Shown in pieces: positions 18,961-27,083 of a stretch of 64,000 nt of DNA (position 1 is the stretch's first letter; each line of letters opens with the position of its first letter). This stretch comes from Cognaticolwellia sediminilitoris (GTDB taxonomy: Bacteria; Pseudomonadota; Gammaproteobacteria; Enterobacterales; Alteromonadaceae), in contig NBOG01000004.1 in assembly GCA_002104535.1 (NCBI GenBank), forward strand, positions 62,001 through 126,000, in the 5' to 3' direction. The notes below the pieces were generated by a model. The model had not been told where the DNA came from. It worked only from the letters and a program-made list of their open reading frames with translations, and made no database searches. Made by a program: the position numbers and the translations under genes.

Positions 18961-19850
18961 AAAAGTGCTTCTATTTTGAAATTAGACTCTTTCATACGAA
19001 TTTTTAATGCTTCATTAACTCCTTTATTTAACCACTGTATATCTTCTAACTCTTTTATAAAATCTTCATAACTCATACCCTCAAAATAGGGTTTTACCGT
19101 TTGATAATAATCTTTTGGATTGCTTTCGATGGTAAAAATTGCTTCATCTATCAACTTCTTAAGGGCTATAAACTGTTCTTTATGCTGAATGAGTTCATCT
19201 TGATGGGTGAACAATGCATCAACAACAAATAAATCGAGTCTATCTTTAGTTGACAGTATCTCCTGAAAACCACTTTTCATAAGTTTAATGTTGTAAGGGA
19301 TATAAGTAACAATCAATACCGGGTTACTCGGATTGATATTTTGTAATGTCGAAATCTCATTCTGTACTCTGTCGATATAATTAATTCTGCTTTCATCAAT
19401 TTTAAATTTTTTAATAAAATCATCTAGTAAAACGAAATTGATTGAGTCCATTTCGAGATAGGCATCTATTGACTTAGTGGTGCTTTGCAGATCAGCGATT
19501 GAAAAATTACTCATGATCATATCGCCGCCATTAGAACGATTGAATAACATAATAGGGACAATATTAGGGGTATGTTCGCTTAAAATTGCCAGTTCATATT
19601 GCGTGCCAGAAAAAGCATCAGAGTTACCTGCTTTATAAAGCTGCATATTCTCACTAAGAGAAACAACATTGGTGAGTTTTATATCAAGCAGGTCGAGTGA
19701 GCCTTTTTCTTTCGCGTAAAATAGCGGTGTATAACCTATCCAATTGGTTGTAGATATTCTCAAGGTGTGATCGTGAGTTTGTGGTTTGCATGACAGCAAC
19801 AAGAAAACAATTATCAAAAGAAAAACGCTATTTTTCATATAAATCCTCAT
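18957..19850 (-). CDS. Periplasmic NMT1/SsuA-like binding lipoprotein paired with the GGDEF-EAL enzyme
   Basis: The protein is 297 aa. A lipoprotein signal ends in LLLSC. The mature part resembles the NMT1/taurine-type binding fold: RISTTNWIGYTPLFYAKEKGSLD, then AFSGTQYELAILSEH and MNSFVLLDDFIKKF-like segments. No transporter genes are nearby. The 4-bp overlap with the c-di-GMP enzyme gene argues that it acts as the ligand sensor for that membrane enzyme. That role is inference from coupling. The ligand is unknown. Confidence 0.8.
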   Translation of the reverse strand: MRIYMKNSVFLLIIVFLLLSCKPQTHDHTLRISTTNWIGYTPLFYAKEKGSLDLLDIKLTNVVSLSENMQLYKAGNSDAFSGTQYELAILSEHTPNIVPIMLFNRSNGGDMIMSNFSIADLQSTTKSIDAYLEMDSINFVLLDDFIKKFKIDESRINYIDRVQNEISTLQNINPSNPVLIVTYIPYNIKLMKSGFQEILSTKDRLDLFVVDALFTHQDELIQHKEQFIALKKLIDEAIFTIESNPKDYYQTVKPYFEGMSYEDFIKELEDIQWLNKGVNEALKIRMKESNFKIEALL

Positions 19851-19902
19851 TTTTCTTTAAACTATAGTACAGAATAGCGAATAAAAATAACGCGTTGTCT
19901 TA

Positions 19903-19949
19903 ATTGATTGCCATAAAGTTATCAAGACAATAACTTTATGGCAATCAAT
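19903..19949. repeat. 47-nt perfect hairpin, 20-bp stem
   Basis: The arms at 19903-19922 and 19930-19949 are perfectly complementary, with a 7-nt loop CAAGACA. It lies between the GNAT stop and the binding-protein start. No T tract follows on either strand, so a classic terminator is unlikely. Confidence 0.85.
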
Positions 19950-19989
19950 GAAATTATTTACCTATTAGTCATAAATATTTTAACAATTA

Positions 19990-20265
19990 CTAAGCAAACA
20001 AATGACGCGCTTTAGGATTTTTCTCTAAATATTTAACAATATAAGAGCACTTAGCGACCGCTTTTTTATTATCTTTTTTAATTTGTTGTAATACATCTTC
20101 AAGTAATGTTTTTGCAAGACCTTTACCGGCAAGTGCTTCAGGGACAATAGTATGGGTTAAATGCATATGTCCATTTTGATCGTCGTAAGTAATATAAGCA
20201 ATATGACCATCAATGTGATATTCATATTGGCTTGCTGATTCGTTATGGATAAGACTGTGAGACAT
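19990..20265 (-). CDS. Small GNAT-type acetyltransferase (YidJ/YjdJ-like)
   Basis: The 91-aa protein is of the short single-domain GCN5-related kind. It reads IAYITYDDQNGHMHLTHTIVPEALAGKGLAKTLLEDVLQ, where the GKGLAKTLL segment fits the acetyl-CoA phosphate-binding loop. The end, KCSYIVKYLEKNPKARHLFA, is typical of this subgroup. Substrate unknown. It is divergent from the cbpA-type gene; the intergenic region holds a palindrome that could affect both. Confidence 0.85.
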   Translation of the reverse strand: MSHSLIHNESASQYEYHIDGHIAYITYDDQNGHMHLTHTIVPEALAGKGLAKTLLEDVLQQIKKDNKKAVAKCSYIVKYLEKNPKARHLFA

Positions 20266-20321
20266 AATGTTCCCGCTAAAAAGTAAATATTCTAAGTAAA
20301 CATCTCATACTTTCTATTAAC

Positions 20322-20337
20322 TGTCACATTAATGACA
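20322..20337. promoter_or_regulatory. Crp/Fnr-type palindrome upstream of cbpA
   Basis: TGTCACATTAATGACA has half-sites TGTCA and TGACA 6 bp apart. It is centred about 28.5 bp before a perfect TATAAT (20358-20363). That places it near -41.5, the class II activator position. The same motif occurs before dnaK. Confidence 0.65.
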
Positions 20338-20357
20338 TTTAGTTAGATTTATTCATT

Positions 20358-20363
20358 TATAAT
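20358..20363 (+). promoter_or_regulatory. -10 box of the cbpA-type gene
   Basis: TATAAT without a good -35 hexamer at 17 bp. The palindrome at 20322-20337 occupies that place, which suggests activator dependence. Confidence 0.6.
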
Positions 20364-20495
20364 AACGTCATTTATTCAGGCGATTAAACAGGAAGAATGC
20401 CTAGGTGAGTTGCTTGAGTTTTTTAAATCAGCCTATATTAGCCAAAACAGTAACGACATTCGTTAACAATACGTTCATTTACACAGGAGGTTACT

Positions 20496-21434
20496 GTGAA
20501 TTATAAAGATTATTATAAAATTATGGACGTTGATAAAACCGCGTCCCAAGATGATATTAAAAAGTCATACCGTAAATTAGCCCGTAAGTTTCATCCAGAT
20601 GTAAGTAAAGAAAAAAACGCCGAAAGCAAATTCAAAGATATTAACGAAGCGTATGAAGTATTACGCGATAAAGAAAAGCGAGCAGCTTACGATCAACTAG
20701 GCAGTAACTGGCAAGGTGGACAATCTGGCTTTTCACCACCACCTAATTGGCAAGACCAATTTAATCAAGGCAATGGCAGTTTCAATAGCTCAGGTCAAGG
20801 CGATTACAGTGACTTTTTTGAATCCTTATTTGGTAGTGGTTTTGGCGCAAACCAACGTTCTACAGGATCTCGCCAACGTTATAGTAAAGGTGAAGATAGT
20901 CAGGCCAAAATAACAATTGATCTGCAAGACAGCTTCACCGGTGCATCGCGTAACATAACAATGCGAGAGCAAGTTGCTGGTCCTCACGGACAAATGCAAG
21001 CGAAAAATCGCACCTTAAAAATTAACATCCCAAAAGGAATTAAAGCAGGTCAAAAAATCCGCCTGCAAAAGCAAGGTGAACCTGGGTTTTCCGGTGGGGA
21101 AAATGGCGATTTATATATTGAGGTTGGTTTTAATCCTAACCCTTTATATAGCGTTGAAGGCTCAGATATCACCACAGAGCTTACGATTAGTCCTTGGCAA
21201 GCAGCTTTAGGTGATAAGGTTAAAGTGCCAACTCCGACAGGCACGGTAGACTTAACCTTACCTAAATTGACCAGCAGTGGCAGTAAAATGCGCTTAAAAG
21301 GCAGAGGACTTCCAGGCAAAGTTCCAGGAGACTTTTTTGTTAAGTTGAAAATCGCATTTCCAACAGGTTTAAGCGATGAAGAACAATCACTTTATCAACA
21401 GTTAAAAGAGATTGAAGAGAAAAGAAAGTTTTAA
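20496..21434 (+). CDS. cbpA: CbpA-type DnaJ co-chaperone
   Basis: The protein is 312 aa. A J domain lies at residues 1-70 with the HPD motif (KFHPDVSK). A Gly/Phe-rich linker runs from about 72 to 130. No zinc-finger repeats are present. The C-terminal substrate domain follows (INIPKGIKAGQKIRLQKQG, GDLYIEV). This matches CbpA rather than DnaJ. Such proteins deliver clients to DnaK and stimulate its ATPase. The GTG start is well supported by AGGAGG five bases upstream. It shares a promoter palindrome with the nearby second dnaK, suggesting joint control. Confidence 0.92.
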   Translation: MNYKDYYKIMDVDKTASQDDIKKSYRKLARKFHPDVSKEKNAESKFKDINEAYEVLRDKEKRAAYDQLGSNWQGGQSGFSPPPNWQDQFNQGNGSFNSSGQGDYSDFFESLFGSGFGANQRSTGSRQRYSKGEDSQAKITIDLQDSFTGASRNITMREQVAGPHGQMQAKNRTLKINIPKGIKAGQKIRLQKQGEPGFSGGENGDLYIEVGFNPNPLYSVEGSDITTELTISPWQAALGDKVKVPTPTGTVDLTLPKLTSSGSKMRLKGRGLPGKVPGDFFVKLKIAFPTGLSDEEQSLYQQLKEIEEKRKF

Positions 21435-21756
21435 GTTCTAAGCGGTCAGCTGTCAGTACTGATAATTAGTTTTTTCTTTGGGGTTTGTGTTTTGCTTTTA
21501 CTGATAGCTCAAAACTGAAAGCTTACAGCTAAGGAACAGTTTTAAGTTTGAAGCTGTCAGCTGTCAGCAACTGATAGTTAGTTTTTGCTTTGGGGCTTGT
21601 TTTTGCTTTTTACTGAAAGCTCAAAACTGACAGCTTACAGCTAAGTAACAGCTTTAAGTTCGAAGCGGTCAGCTGTCAGTAACTGATGTTTAGTTTTTGC
21701 TTTGGGCTTGTTTTGCTTTTTACTGATAGCTCAAAACTGAAAGCTTACAGCTAATC
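21429..21756. repeat. Three tandem ~110-bp intergenic repeats
   Basis: Units start near 21429, 21540 and 21651, with about 90% identity by eye. Each begins TTTAAGTTC/T and contains GTCAGCTGTCAG. Each ends with an inverted copy (CTGAAAGCTTACAGCTAA), so each can fold into a long stem-loop. A shorter copy lies at about 22899-22988. There is no coding content. Confidence 0.85.
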
Positions 21757-21780
21757 CAGCTGTAAGCTTAGCGAGGATAA

Positions 21781-22665
21781 TTAAACGCTCAACACTTTAC
21801 GCTCAGCTGAGTCCGCTTTCTTTACTTCTGCATAACTCCCTTTCCAGACATACAGAATGATTAAAGTAATTATACTTATTAATAATGAAAATATACTCGC
21901 TTCAGGTCCGAAAGCTCCACCACTTAGCCATTCTTCCATTGGATGAAAAATTGGCGTAAACCAACCCGATTGTTCATGTCCACTAACACCAAAGCCTGCA
22001 ATATTACCTTGTGACCAATTCCAGCCTAAATGAAGGCCTATAGGTAGTGCAAGGCTGCGCGTTTTAATAAAGGCTAAACCAAAGATTAATGAACCTAAAA
22101 ACAAATCTAAAGTTGCTACTACTTGGGTTTCGCCTTGCATGCCTGGATTACCCCAATGTCCGAAGGCAAACAAGGATGCGATCAACAATTGTGCCCCCCA
22201 AACACCAATCCCATCGATTAATCGCTGAAATATAAAGCCGCGATGAAGTATTTCCTCAGACAAAGCGCCGATAAAAAACAAATAGAATCCGTAGCTTAAT
22301 ATTTGCAAGCTTCTGTCATTATTTAGCTCGAAAGTAACGCCACCAAAAGCCCAGATAAAACCAACAACCCCAAGCATCATCACTAAACCTAGAAAAACTC
22401 CGCTAAAAAGTTGCTTAAACCAACGTAAATTTAACCCCATCCCTACATCTGAGAGCGACTTTTTTCGCAATTTTAGGCATATAAAAGTAACTAATAGCAG
22501 CAGTAAAAATGACACCGGCTCAAGCATTTGCTCTTTGAAACCTAGCTGGCTCAATCCTTGTTTTATCGGTTTATAGATAGGACGCGTTAATGCCACTAAA
22601 CCAATAAAAATTAAAATCCACCAACCATTTCGTATCTGATTATTATTATAAAAAATGTTTTTCAT
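21781..22665 (-). CDS. CPBP-family intramembrane glutamic endopeptidase
   Basis: The 294-aa protein has about eight hydrophobic segments. The CPBP (Abi/CAAX-protease) motifs are all readable: EEILHRGFIFQRL with E137-E138 and Arg, FAFGHWG with the second-motif His, and GLHLGWNW with the third. Relatives include Rce1-type prenyl proteases and bacteriocin-immunity proteins; most bacterial members lack a known substrate. It is flanked by repeat elements on both sides and has no clear operon partner. Confidence 0.88.
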   Translation of the reverse strand: MKNIFYNNNQIRNGWWILIFIGLVALTRPIYKPIKQGLSQLGFKEQMLEPVSFLLLLLVTFICLKLRKKSLSDVGMGLNLRWFKQLFSGVFLGLVMMLGVVGFIWAFGGVTFELNNDRSLQILSYGFYLFFIGALSEEILHRGFIFQRLIDGIGVWGAQLLIASLFAFGHWGNPGMQGETQVVATLDLFLGSLIFGLAFIKTRSLALPIGLHLGWNWSQGNIAGFGVSGHEQSGWFTPIFHPMEEWLSGGAFGPEASIFSLLISIITLIILYVWKGSYAEVKKADSAERKVLSV

Positions 22666-22985
22666 TTGCTGCCTTTATTAAGTTATGAATTGGAAACATA
22701 AATTCAAGTAGTGTTATTAAGGAACACTTAAAGCGAGATTGCTTTATTCTCACCTTCAGCAATACATGTACCAGAACAATAATCATAACAATTTCAGTTG
22801 GTTAATGATTTACATTTGTAATTAAAGACATCAAGGATAGATAAAGTGGTTTTTTTAACGATAAAGTAACGAAACAGAAAATATGAGCTAATAAAGCTAA
22901 GTAACAGTTTTAAGTTCTAAGCGGTCAGCTGTCAGTAACTGATGTTTAGTTTTCTTACTGACAGCTTTAAACTGACAGCTTAAAG
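22666..22985. other. Intergenic region with a fourth repeat copy
   Basis: This is 320 bp between two minus-strand genes. The last 90 bp (about 22899-22988) are a shortened copy of the 110-bp repeat, reaching the Crp/Fnr gene's stop. The remainder holds the CPBP gene's promoter region and nothing else I recognise. Confidence 0.6.
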
Positions 22986-22988
22986 CTA
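22899..22988. repeat. Shortened copy of the 110-bp repeat
   Basis: It begins AAGTAACAGTTTTAAGTTC and shares GCGGTCAGCTGTCAGTAACT with the 21.4-21.8 kb units. Its central AT-rich part is deleted. The arms still pair (CTGACAGCTTAAAGCT end). Confidence 0.8.
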
Positions 22989-23759
22989 TTTTTTGGAGGT
23001 CGGCATTAAAGGCGCGTTGGGTAAAGTTTCAGTGAATTTTGCCGCTTGCTCTAATGCCTCTAAATCTTTAACAATAAGTTGGTTACGCTTTTTATCAAGC
23101 GTGCCTGCTTTTTTCCATAGCTGTAATTGTTTGTTGATCACTTGTCTAACAGAGCCGGCCATGCGTGCTAAGGTGTCGTCGTTTAAACCATTAACCAAAT
23201 GATGCTGATGCTCTTCTTCTTTTCTGCCGGTGTAAAATTTGATTTTATTAATATGGTTTAAAATAATACGGCTTAAACGGGTCGGAACGTCATTTAAAAT
23301 GTGACTACTGGCTTGTTGTTCTTTTTCGCGCATTTTTTGCGCTAAATATGGCATAAACTGTTGATTAAATTCTGGATAAGTCCATAACCAATGGCGCATA
23401 GTATCAAGCTTCACCGACAGTAACTTTACGGTAGTCAGCGGCGAGATAATCACATCGTGAGGCTGGTTATCTAACAACACCATTAAATCAAAACAGTCGC
23501 CAGCATAAAGCATATCTAAAGTAGCTTCTCGGCCGGTTTCTTGATTACTTTGTTTTATTTCTAACTGGCCATCAATAACCACAAAAAAACGCTGCATTAA
23601 TATATCTGAATTAATGTAGTCGCCTTTGCGCCATTCATTTAGCTGAAACTCTTGTTGAAAATCTTCAATTAACTTGGCAGGCAAATCCGCAAAAATATTG
23701 GCCTGTTTAACCAGTACTGGATTGGCTTTTTGAGGTAAATGATTTACATCTCTATTCAT
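22986..23759 (-). CDS. Crp/Fnr-family transcriptional regulator
   Basis: The protein is 257 aa. A cyclic-nucleotide-binding-type beta-roll (about 20-130) is joined to a long dimer helix and a helix-turn-helix. There is no FNR-type Cys cluster. In the recognition helix, SVRQVINKQL aligns with CSRETVGRIL of CRP, so Arg180 is kept while Glu181 becomes Gln and Arg185 becomes Lys. As I recall, CooA also has Arg-Gln here and prefers TGTCA half-sites. Palindromes with that half-site lie before dnaK and cbpA, so this protein is their likely regulator. The ligand is unknown. Confidence 0.88.
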   Translation of the reverse strand: MNRDVNHLPQKANPVLVKQANIFADLPAKLIEDFQQEFQLNEWRKGDYINSDILMQRFFVVIDGQLEIKQSNQETGREATLDMLYAGDCFDLMVLLDNQPHDVIISPLTTVKLLSVKLDTMRHWLWTYPEFNQQFMPYLAQKMREKEQQASSHILNDVPTRLSRIILNHINKIKFYTGRKEEEHQHHLVNGLNDDTLARMAGSVRQVINKQLQLWKKAGTLDKKRNQLIVKDLEALEQAAKFTETLPNAPLMPTSKK

Positions 23760-23937
23760 AGTTAATAAAACTTTAGCAACACAATAGGTAAGTGTTTTTA
23801 TTCTACCTAGTTGCCCAGATATAGCAAAAACTAATCGCTAATACTGATAAATACCTGAGATATTTAAAACATTTAATCCATTGATTTTTATATTTAAAAT
23901 TTACTATGGCAAAAATAATTATAAGTTTTGTCATAAG

Positions 23938-23953
23938 TGTCACATTTGTGACA
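23938..23953. promoter_or_regulatory. Crp/Fnr-type palindrome upstream of dnaK
   Basis: TGTCACATTTGTGACA shares its first nine bases with the cbpA site. Its centre lies 29.5 bp before TATGAT (23975-23980), again near -41.5. It sits between the Crp/Fnr gene and its probable target. Confidence 0.7.
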
Positions 23954-23974
23954 GAAGCATAGGTTTAGCTTACG

Positions 23975-23980
23975 TATGAT
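23975..23980 (+). promoter_or_regulatory. -10 box of the second dnaK
   Basis: TATGAT has one mismatch to consensus and no -35 hexamer. It is placed 21 bp after the end of the palindrome, as at cbpA (20 bp). Confidence 0.55.
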
Positions 23981-24122
23981 AGCCCCACTGAACAAGCAAC
24001 CCAGGTTAAACCAGAAAAGTGTTGGTTTATAAAAATGTTGCTTACGCGGACAAACAGCTGACTGGAGATAACCATTAAGCACTTGACCGTTTTTATTAAA
24101 GTGTAAATAAAAGGTGATTATT

Positions 24123-26014
24123 ATGACTAAAACTATTGGTATTGATTTAGGTACAACAAACTCATGTGTTTCAGTAATGGAAGGCGCGTAGCAAAAATCA
24201 TTGAAAATGCTGAAGGTAGCAGAACCACGCCATCGGTTGTTGCTTATGCCGACAATGAAACATTAGCGGGTCAACCAGCAAAAAGACAATCGGTGACAAA
24301 CTCCGAAAATACTTTATTTGCTATTAAACGTTTAATCGGCCGTAAATATGACGATAAAGAAGTGCAAAAAGACATTAAGTTAGCACCCTATAAAATAGTT
24401 AAAGCAGACAACGGTGACGCTTGGGTTGAAGTAAACGGCAAGAAAATATCGCCACAAGAAGTATCAGCACAATTGCTTCGTAAATTGAAAAAAGATGCTG
24501 AAGCTTATTTAGGTGAAAAAGTAACAGAAGCTGTGATTACTGTACCGGCTTACTTTAACGACTCACAACGCCAAGCAACAAAAGATGCAGGTAAAATTGC
24601 GGGCCTTAATGTTAAACGTATTATCAACGAGCCAACAGCAGCAGCACTCGCTTACGGCGTAGACAAAAGCAGTAAAGCAGACCAAAAAGTAGCAGTTTAC
24701 GATTTAGGTGGTGGTACTTTCGATGTCTCGATTATTGAAATCGCCAACGTTGATGGTGAAAAACAATTTGAAGTATTAGCGACTAATGGAGATACATTTT
24801 TAGGCGGGGAAGACTTTGATTTGCGCCTAATTAACTATCTTGCTGACGAGTTCAAAAAAGACAGTGGCATTGATGTAAAACAAGATCCATTAGCACTGCA
24901 GCGTATTAAGGAAGCCGCTGAAAAAGCTAAAATAGAGTTATCATCAGCGCTACAAACTGACGTCAACTTGCCGTATGTAACAGCAGATGCCAGTGGTCCT
25001 AAGCATTTAAATGTTTCGGTAACTCGCGCTAAACTAGAGTCGTTAGTCGATGATTTAGTTAAAAGTACCATGGCACCGTGTGAACAAGCGTTAAAAGACG
25101 CCGGTTTAAGCAAAGCTGATATTAGCGAAGTTATTTTGGTGGGTGGTCAAACACGTATGCCAAAAGTACAAGAGGCAGTAAAAGCTTTCTTCGGGAAAGA
25201 GCCACGAAAAGATGTTAACCCCGATGAAGCTGTTGCCATGGGTGCGGCTATACAAGCGGGTGTGTTGTCAGGAACAGTAGGTGATGTGTTATTGCTAGAT
25301 GTAACGCCACTTTCACTGGGTATTGAAACGTTAGGTGGTGTAATGACCAAACTTATTGAGAAAAATACCACGATACCAACACGAGCATCAGAGGTGTTTT
25401 CAACCGCGGAAGACAACCAAGCAGCTGTTACGGTGCATGTGTTGCAAGGTCAACGCGAAATGGCAACAGACAATAAATCGTTAGGACAGTTTAACTTAAC
25501 AGATATTGCCCAAGGTCCTCGCGGCTCGGTTCAAGTTGAAGTGACTTTTGATATTGACGCTGATGGTATTTTAAATGTTTCAGCTAAAGACAAAGCCACC
25601 GGTAAGGAGCAAAGTATCACGATTACTGCATCAAGTGGTTTAAGTGAAGATGAAATTAATCGCATGGTCAACGATGCTGAGCTACACGCTAATGAAGACA
25701 AGCAAAAGCGTGAGTTAGTTGAGCAACGTAACCAAGCAGATCAATTAATTAATACTGTACAAACGTCAATGGAGAGCTTTGCAGATGAACAAAAAGCTGA
25801 ACTTAATAGCTTAATCGAGCAACTTAAAATGGCTGTTAACGGTAATGACAAAGCCGCGATTACAATGCGACAAACAGCATTACAAGAAGCTTACAGCAAA
25901 ATGATGCAAGCATCACAAGCACAGTCGCAGCAAGCAGACCAACAGCATGTTAACACTGAAGCAAGTAATGATGATGTTATCGATGCAGACTTTGAAGAAG
26001 TTAGTAACGGTTAA
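24123..26014 (+). pseudogene. dnaK: Second DnaK (Hsp70), one-base frameshift near codon 22
   Basis: The ATG at 24123 has a good ribosome site and encodes [22 protein letters not shown], then TAG at 24189-24191. The rest of a full DnaK reads in another frame from [15 protein letters not shown] on. Adding one G at 24183-24188 gives [14 protein letters not shown] and a normal protein of about 630 aa. All other Hsp70 marks are intact: [26 protein letters not shown], the substrate domain and the ending [10 protein letters not shown] restart at 24164 would lack the phosphate-1 loop and be inactive. It is either a recent mutation or a sequence error. It is not next to grpE/dnaJ, so it is probably an accessory copy. 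Confidence 0.88.
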
Positions 26015-26023
26015 CGATAATAA

Positions 26024-26063
26024 TTGATAACAAGGTCAATAATCGACCAAACCTTGTTATCAA
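26024..26063 (+). terminator. Stem-loop after dnaK
   Basis: The 13-bp perfect arms TTGATAACAAGGT and ACCTTGTTATCAA enclose a 14-nt loop, 9 bases past the stop. A poor T run (ACTTTTA) follows, so it may act as a partial terminator or an mRNA 3' stabiliser. Confidence 0.5.
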
Positions 26064-26097
26064 TCAAACTTTTATCGTCTTAAATATTCAATAATAG

Positions 26098-26123
26098 AGG
26101 CCAACTTATTAATAAGTTGGCCT
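26098..26123. promoter_or_regulatory. 26-bp perfect palindrome before the usp gene
   Basis: The arms AGGCCAACTTATT and AATAAGTTGGCCT abut without a loop. It ends 27 bp before the usp start. It may be an operator or a 5' hairpin in a dnaK-usp transcript. Confidence 0.6.
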
Positions 26124-26150
26124 AATTACTTTATATGGAAGGAAATTGAC

Positions 26151-26969
26151 ATGAAAAATATTCTAATTGTTGCTGAAAGCGAAAAAAACACAAAATGCAT
26201 GATGGAAAAGGCCCTACGATTCTCTCCTGAAGTCATTCAGGTTGTATATTTTGAAAATAGTAAAAGTAGTATTGCCACTATTCAAACGGCACTACAAAGT
26301 ATCACCAAAGACCAATGTCGAGCGGAGGTGATAATTAGTGTAGGGAATACCTTAAAAGAAAAAACGCAAGCATTAACTAAAGTAGTCGAAAATAACAAAG
26401 CTGAGATGATTTTCATACATAGACCTAACAGGGGTGCTGAAGAGCAGGATTTTTCCTTGATAAAAGCTGTTTTAAAAATCTCAACTTGTACAAAAGTTTT
26501 ATTATCAAACGATAAATCATGGCCAGAAGGCATAAAGGCTTTAGGTACACTCGACCTGTCAGATGACAACCCAGTGCAAAGCTTATTAAACGATAGGGTT
26601 ATCCAAACTACCGCTGATTTAGCAGATGCGATACAAGCAGAAGTTTCGTTCTTAAGCGTATCGGCGATATCTAAAATAAGTAAAGAATTAGTACTAACAT
26701 CACCTTCAGAGGTCATGGCAATAAAAGGAAAAGCAACAAAAGAAAAATTAGACTTTACGATTAAAGCAAAAGCATCACAACTCACGTTCTCAAGTCATGT
26801 CTCAGCAGGTAATCCTGCGGTTGAAATCGCGAGAGTATCTCGAAAGCTTAATTCGAATGTAGTGATTATAGGCAATGTTGGTAGAACCGGTATTAAGGGA
26901 CTAATTGTCGGTAATACCGCTGAAAAAATCCTACACCGATTAACTACTGATGCCCTAATAATCAAGTAA
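26151..26969 (+). CDS. Tandem universal stress protein
   Basis: The protein is 272 aa with two Usp folds. The first (1-125) is degenerate and lacks a nucleotide motif. The second ends in VVIIGNVGRTGIKGLIVGNTAEKILHRLTTDALIIK, matching the G-2x-G-9x-G-(S/T) ATP-binding pattern. The layout resembles UspE but it is a separate gene from the UspE at 43.6 kb. It starts 137 bp after dnaK with AAGGAAA as ribosome site. Co-expression with the chaperones is likely. Role: stress survival, mechanism unknown. Confidence 0.88.
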   Translation: MKNILIVAESEKNTKCMMEKALRFSPEVIQVVYFENSKSSIATIQTALQSITKDQCRAEVIISVGNTLKEKTQALTKVVENNKAEMIFIHRPNRGAEEQDFSLIKAVLKISTCTKVLLSNDKSWPEGIKALGTLDLSDDNPVQSLLNDRVIQTTADLADAIQAEVSFLSVSAISKISKELVLTSPSEVMAIKGKATKEKLDFTIKAKASQLTFSSHVSAGNPAVEIARVSRKLNSNVVIIGNVGRTGIKGLIVGNTAEKILHRLTTDALIIK

Positions 26970-27083
26970 TAATGTGAAGTTTTGGTTAAGAAAATAAATG
27001 TATGCCGCTGAATTTTATATTAAATCTTTATATAAGCTATCAACATCAATGTACAAAAGTCAGTGATTAAAATGGATGATTAA

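Larger units (their letters stand above)
23760..24122. other. Divergent control region between the Crp/Fnr gene and dnaK
   Basis: This is 363 bp. It contains the 23938-23953 palindrome and a TATGAT at 23975-23980. An untranslated leader of about 135 bases then runs up to a good ribosome site (AAAAGGTGA) before the dnaK ATG. No sigma-32 type promoter was convincing. Confidence 0.55.

Noticed and set aside
24164-24188. Restart of DnaK translation at 24164 giving an intact protein
   Set aside because: The product would lack [11 protein letters not shown], the nucleotide-binding loop every Hsp70 needs, and no ribosome site precedes it.
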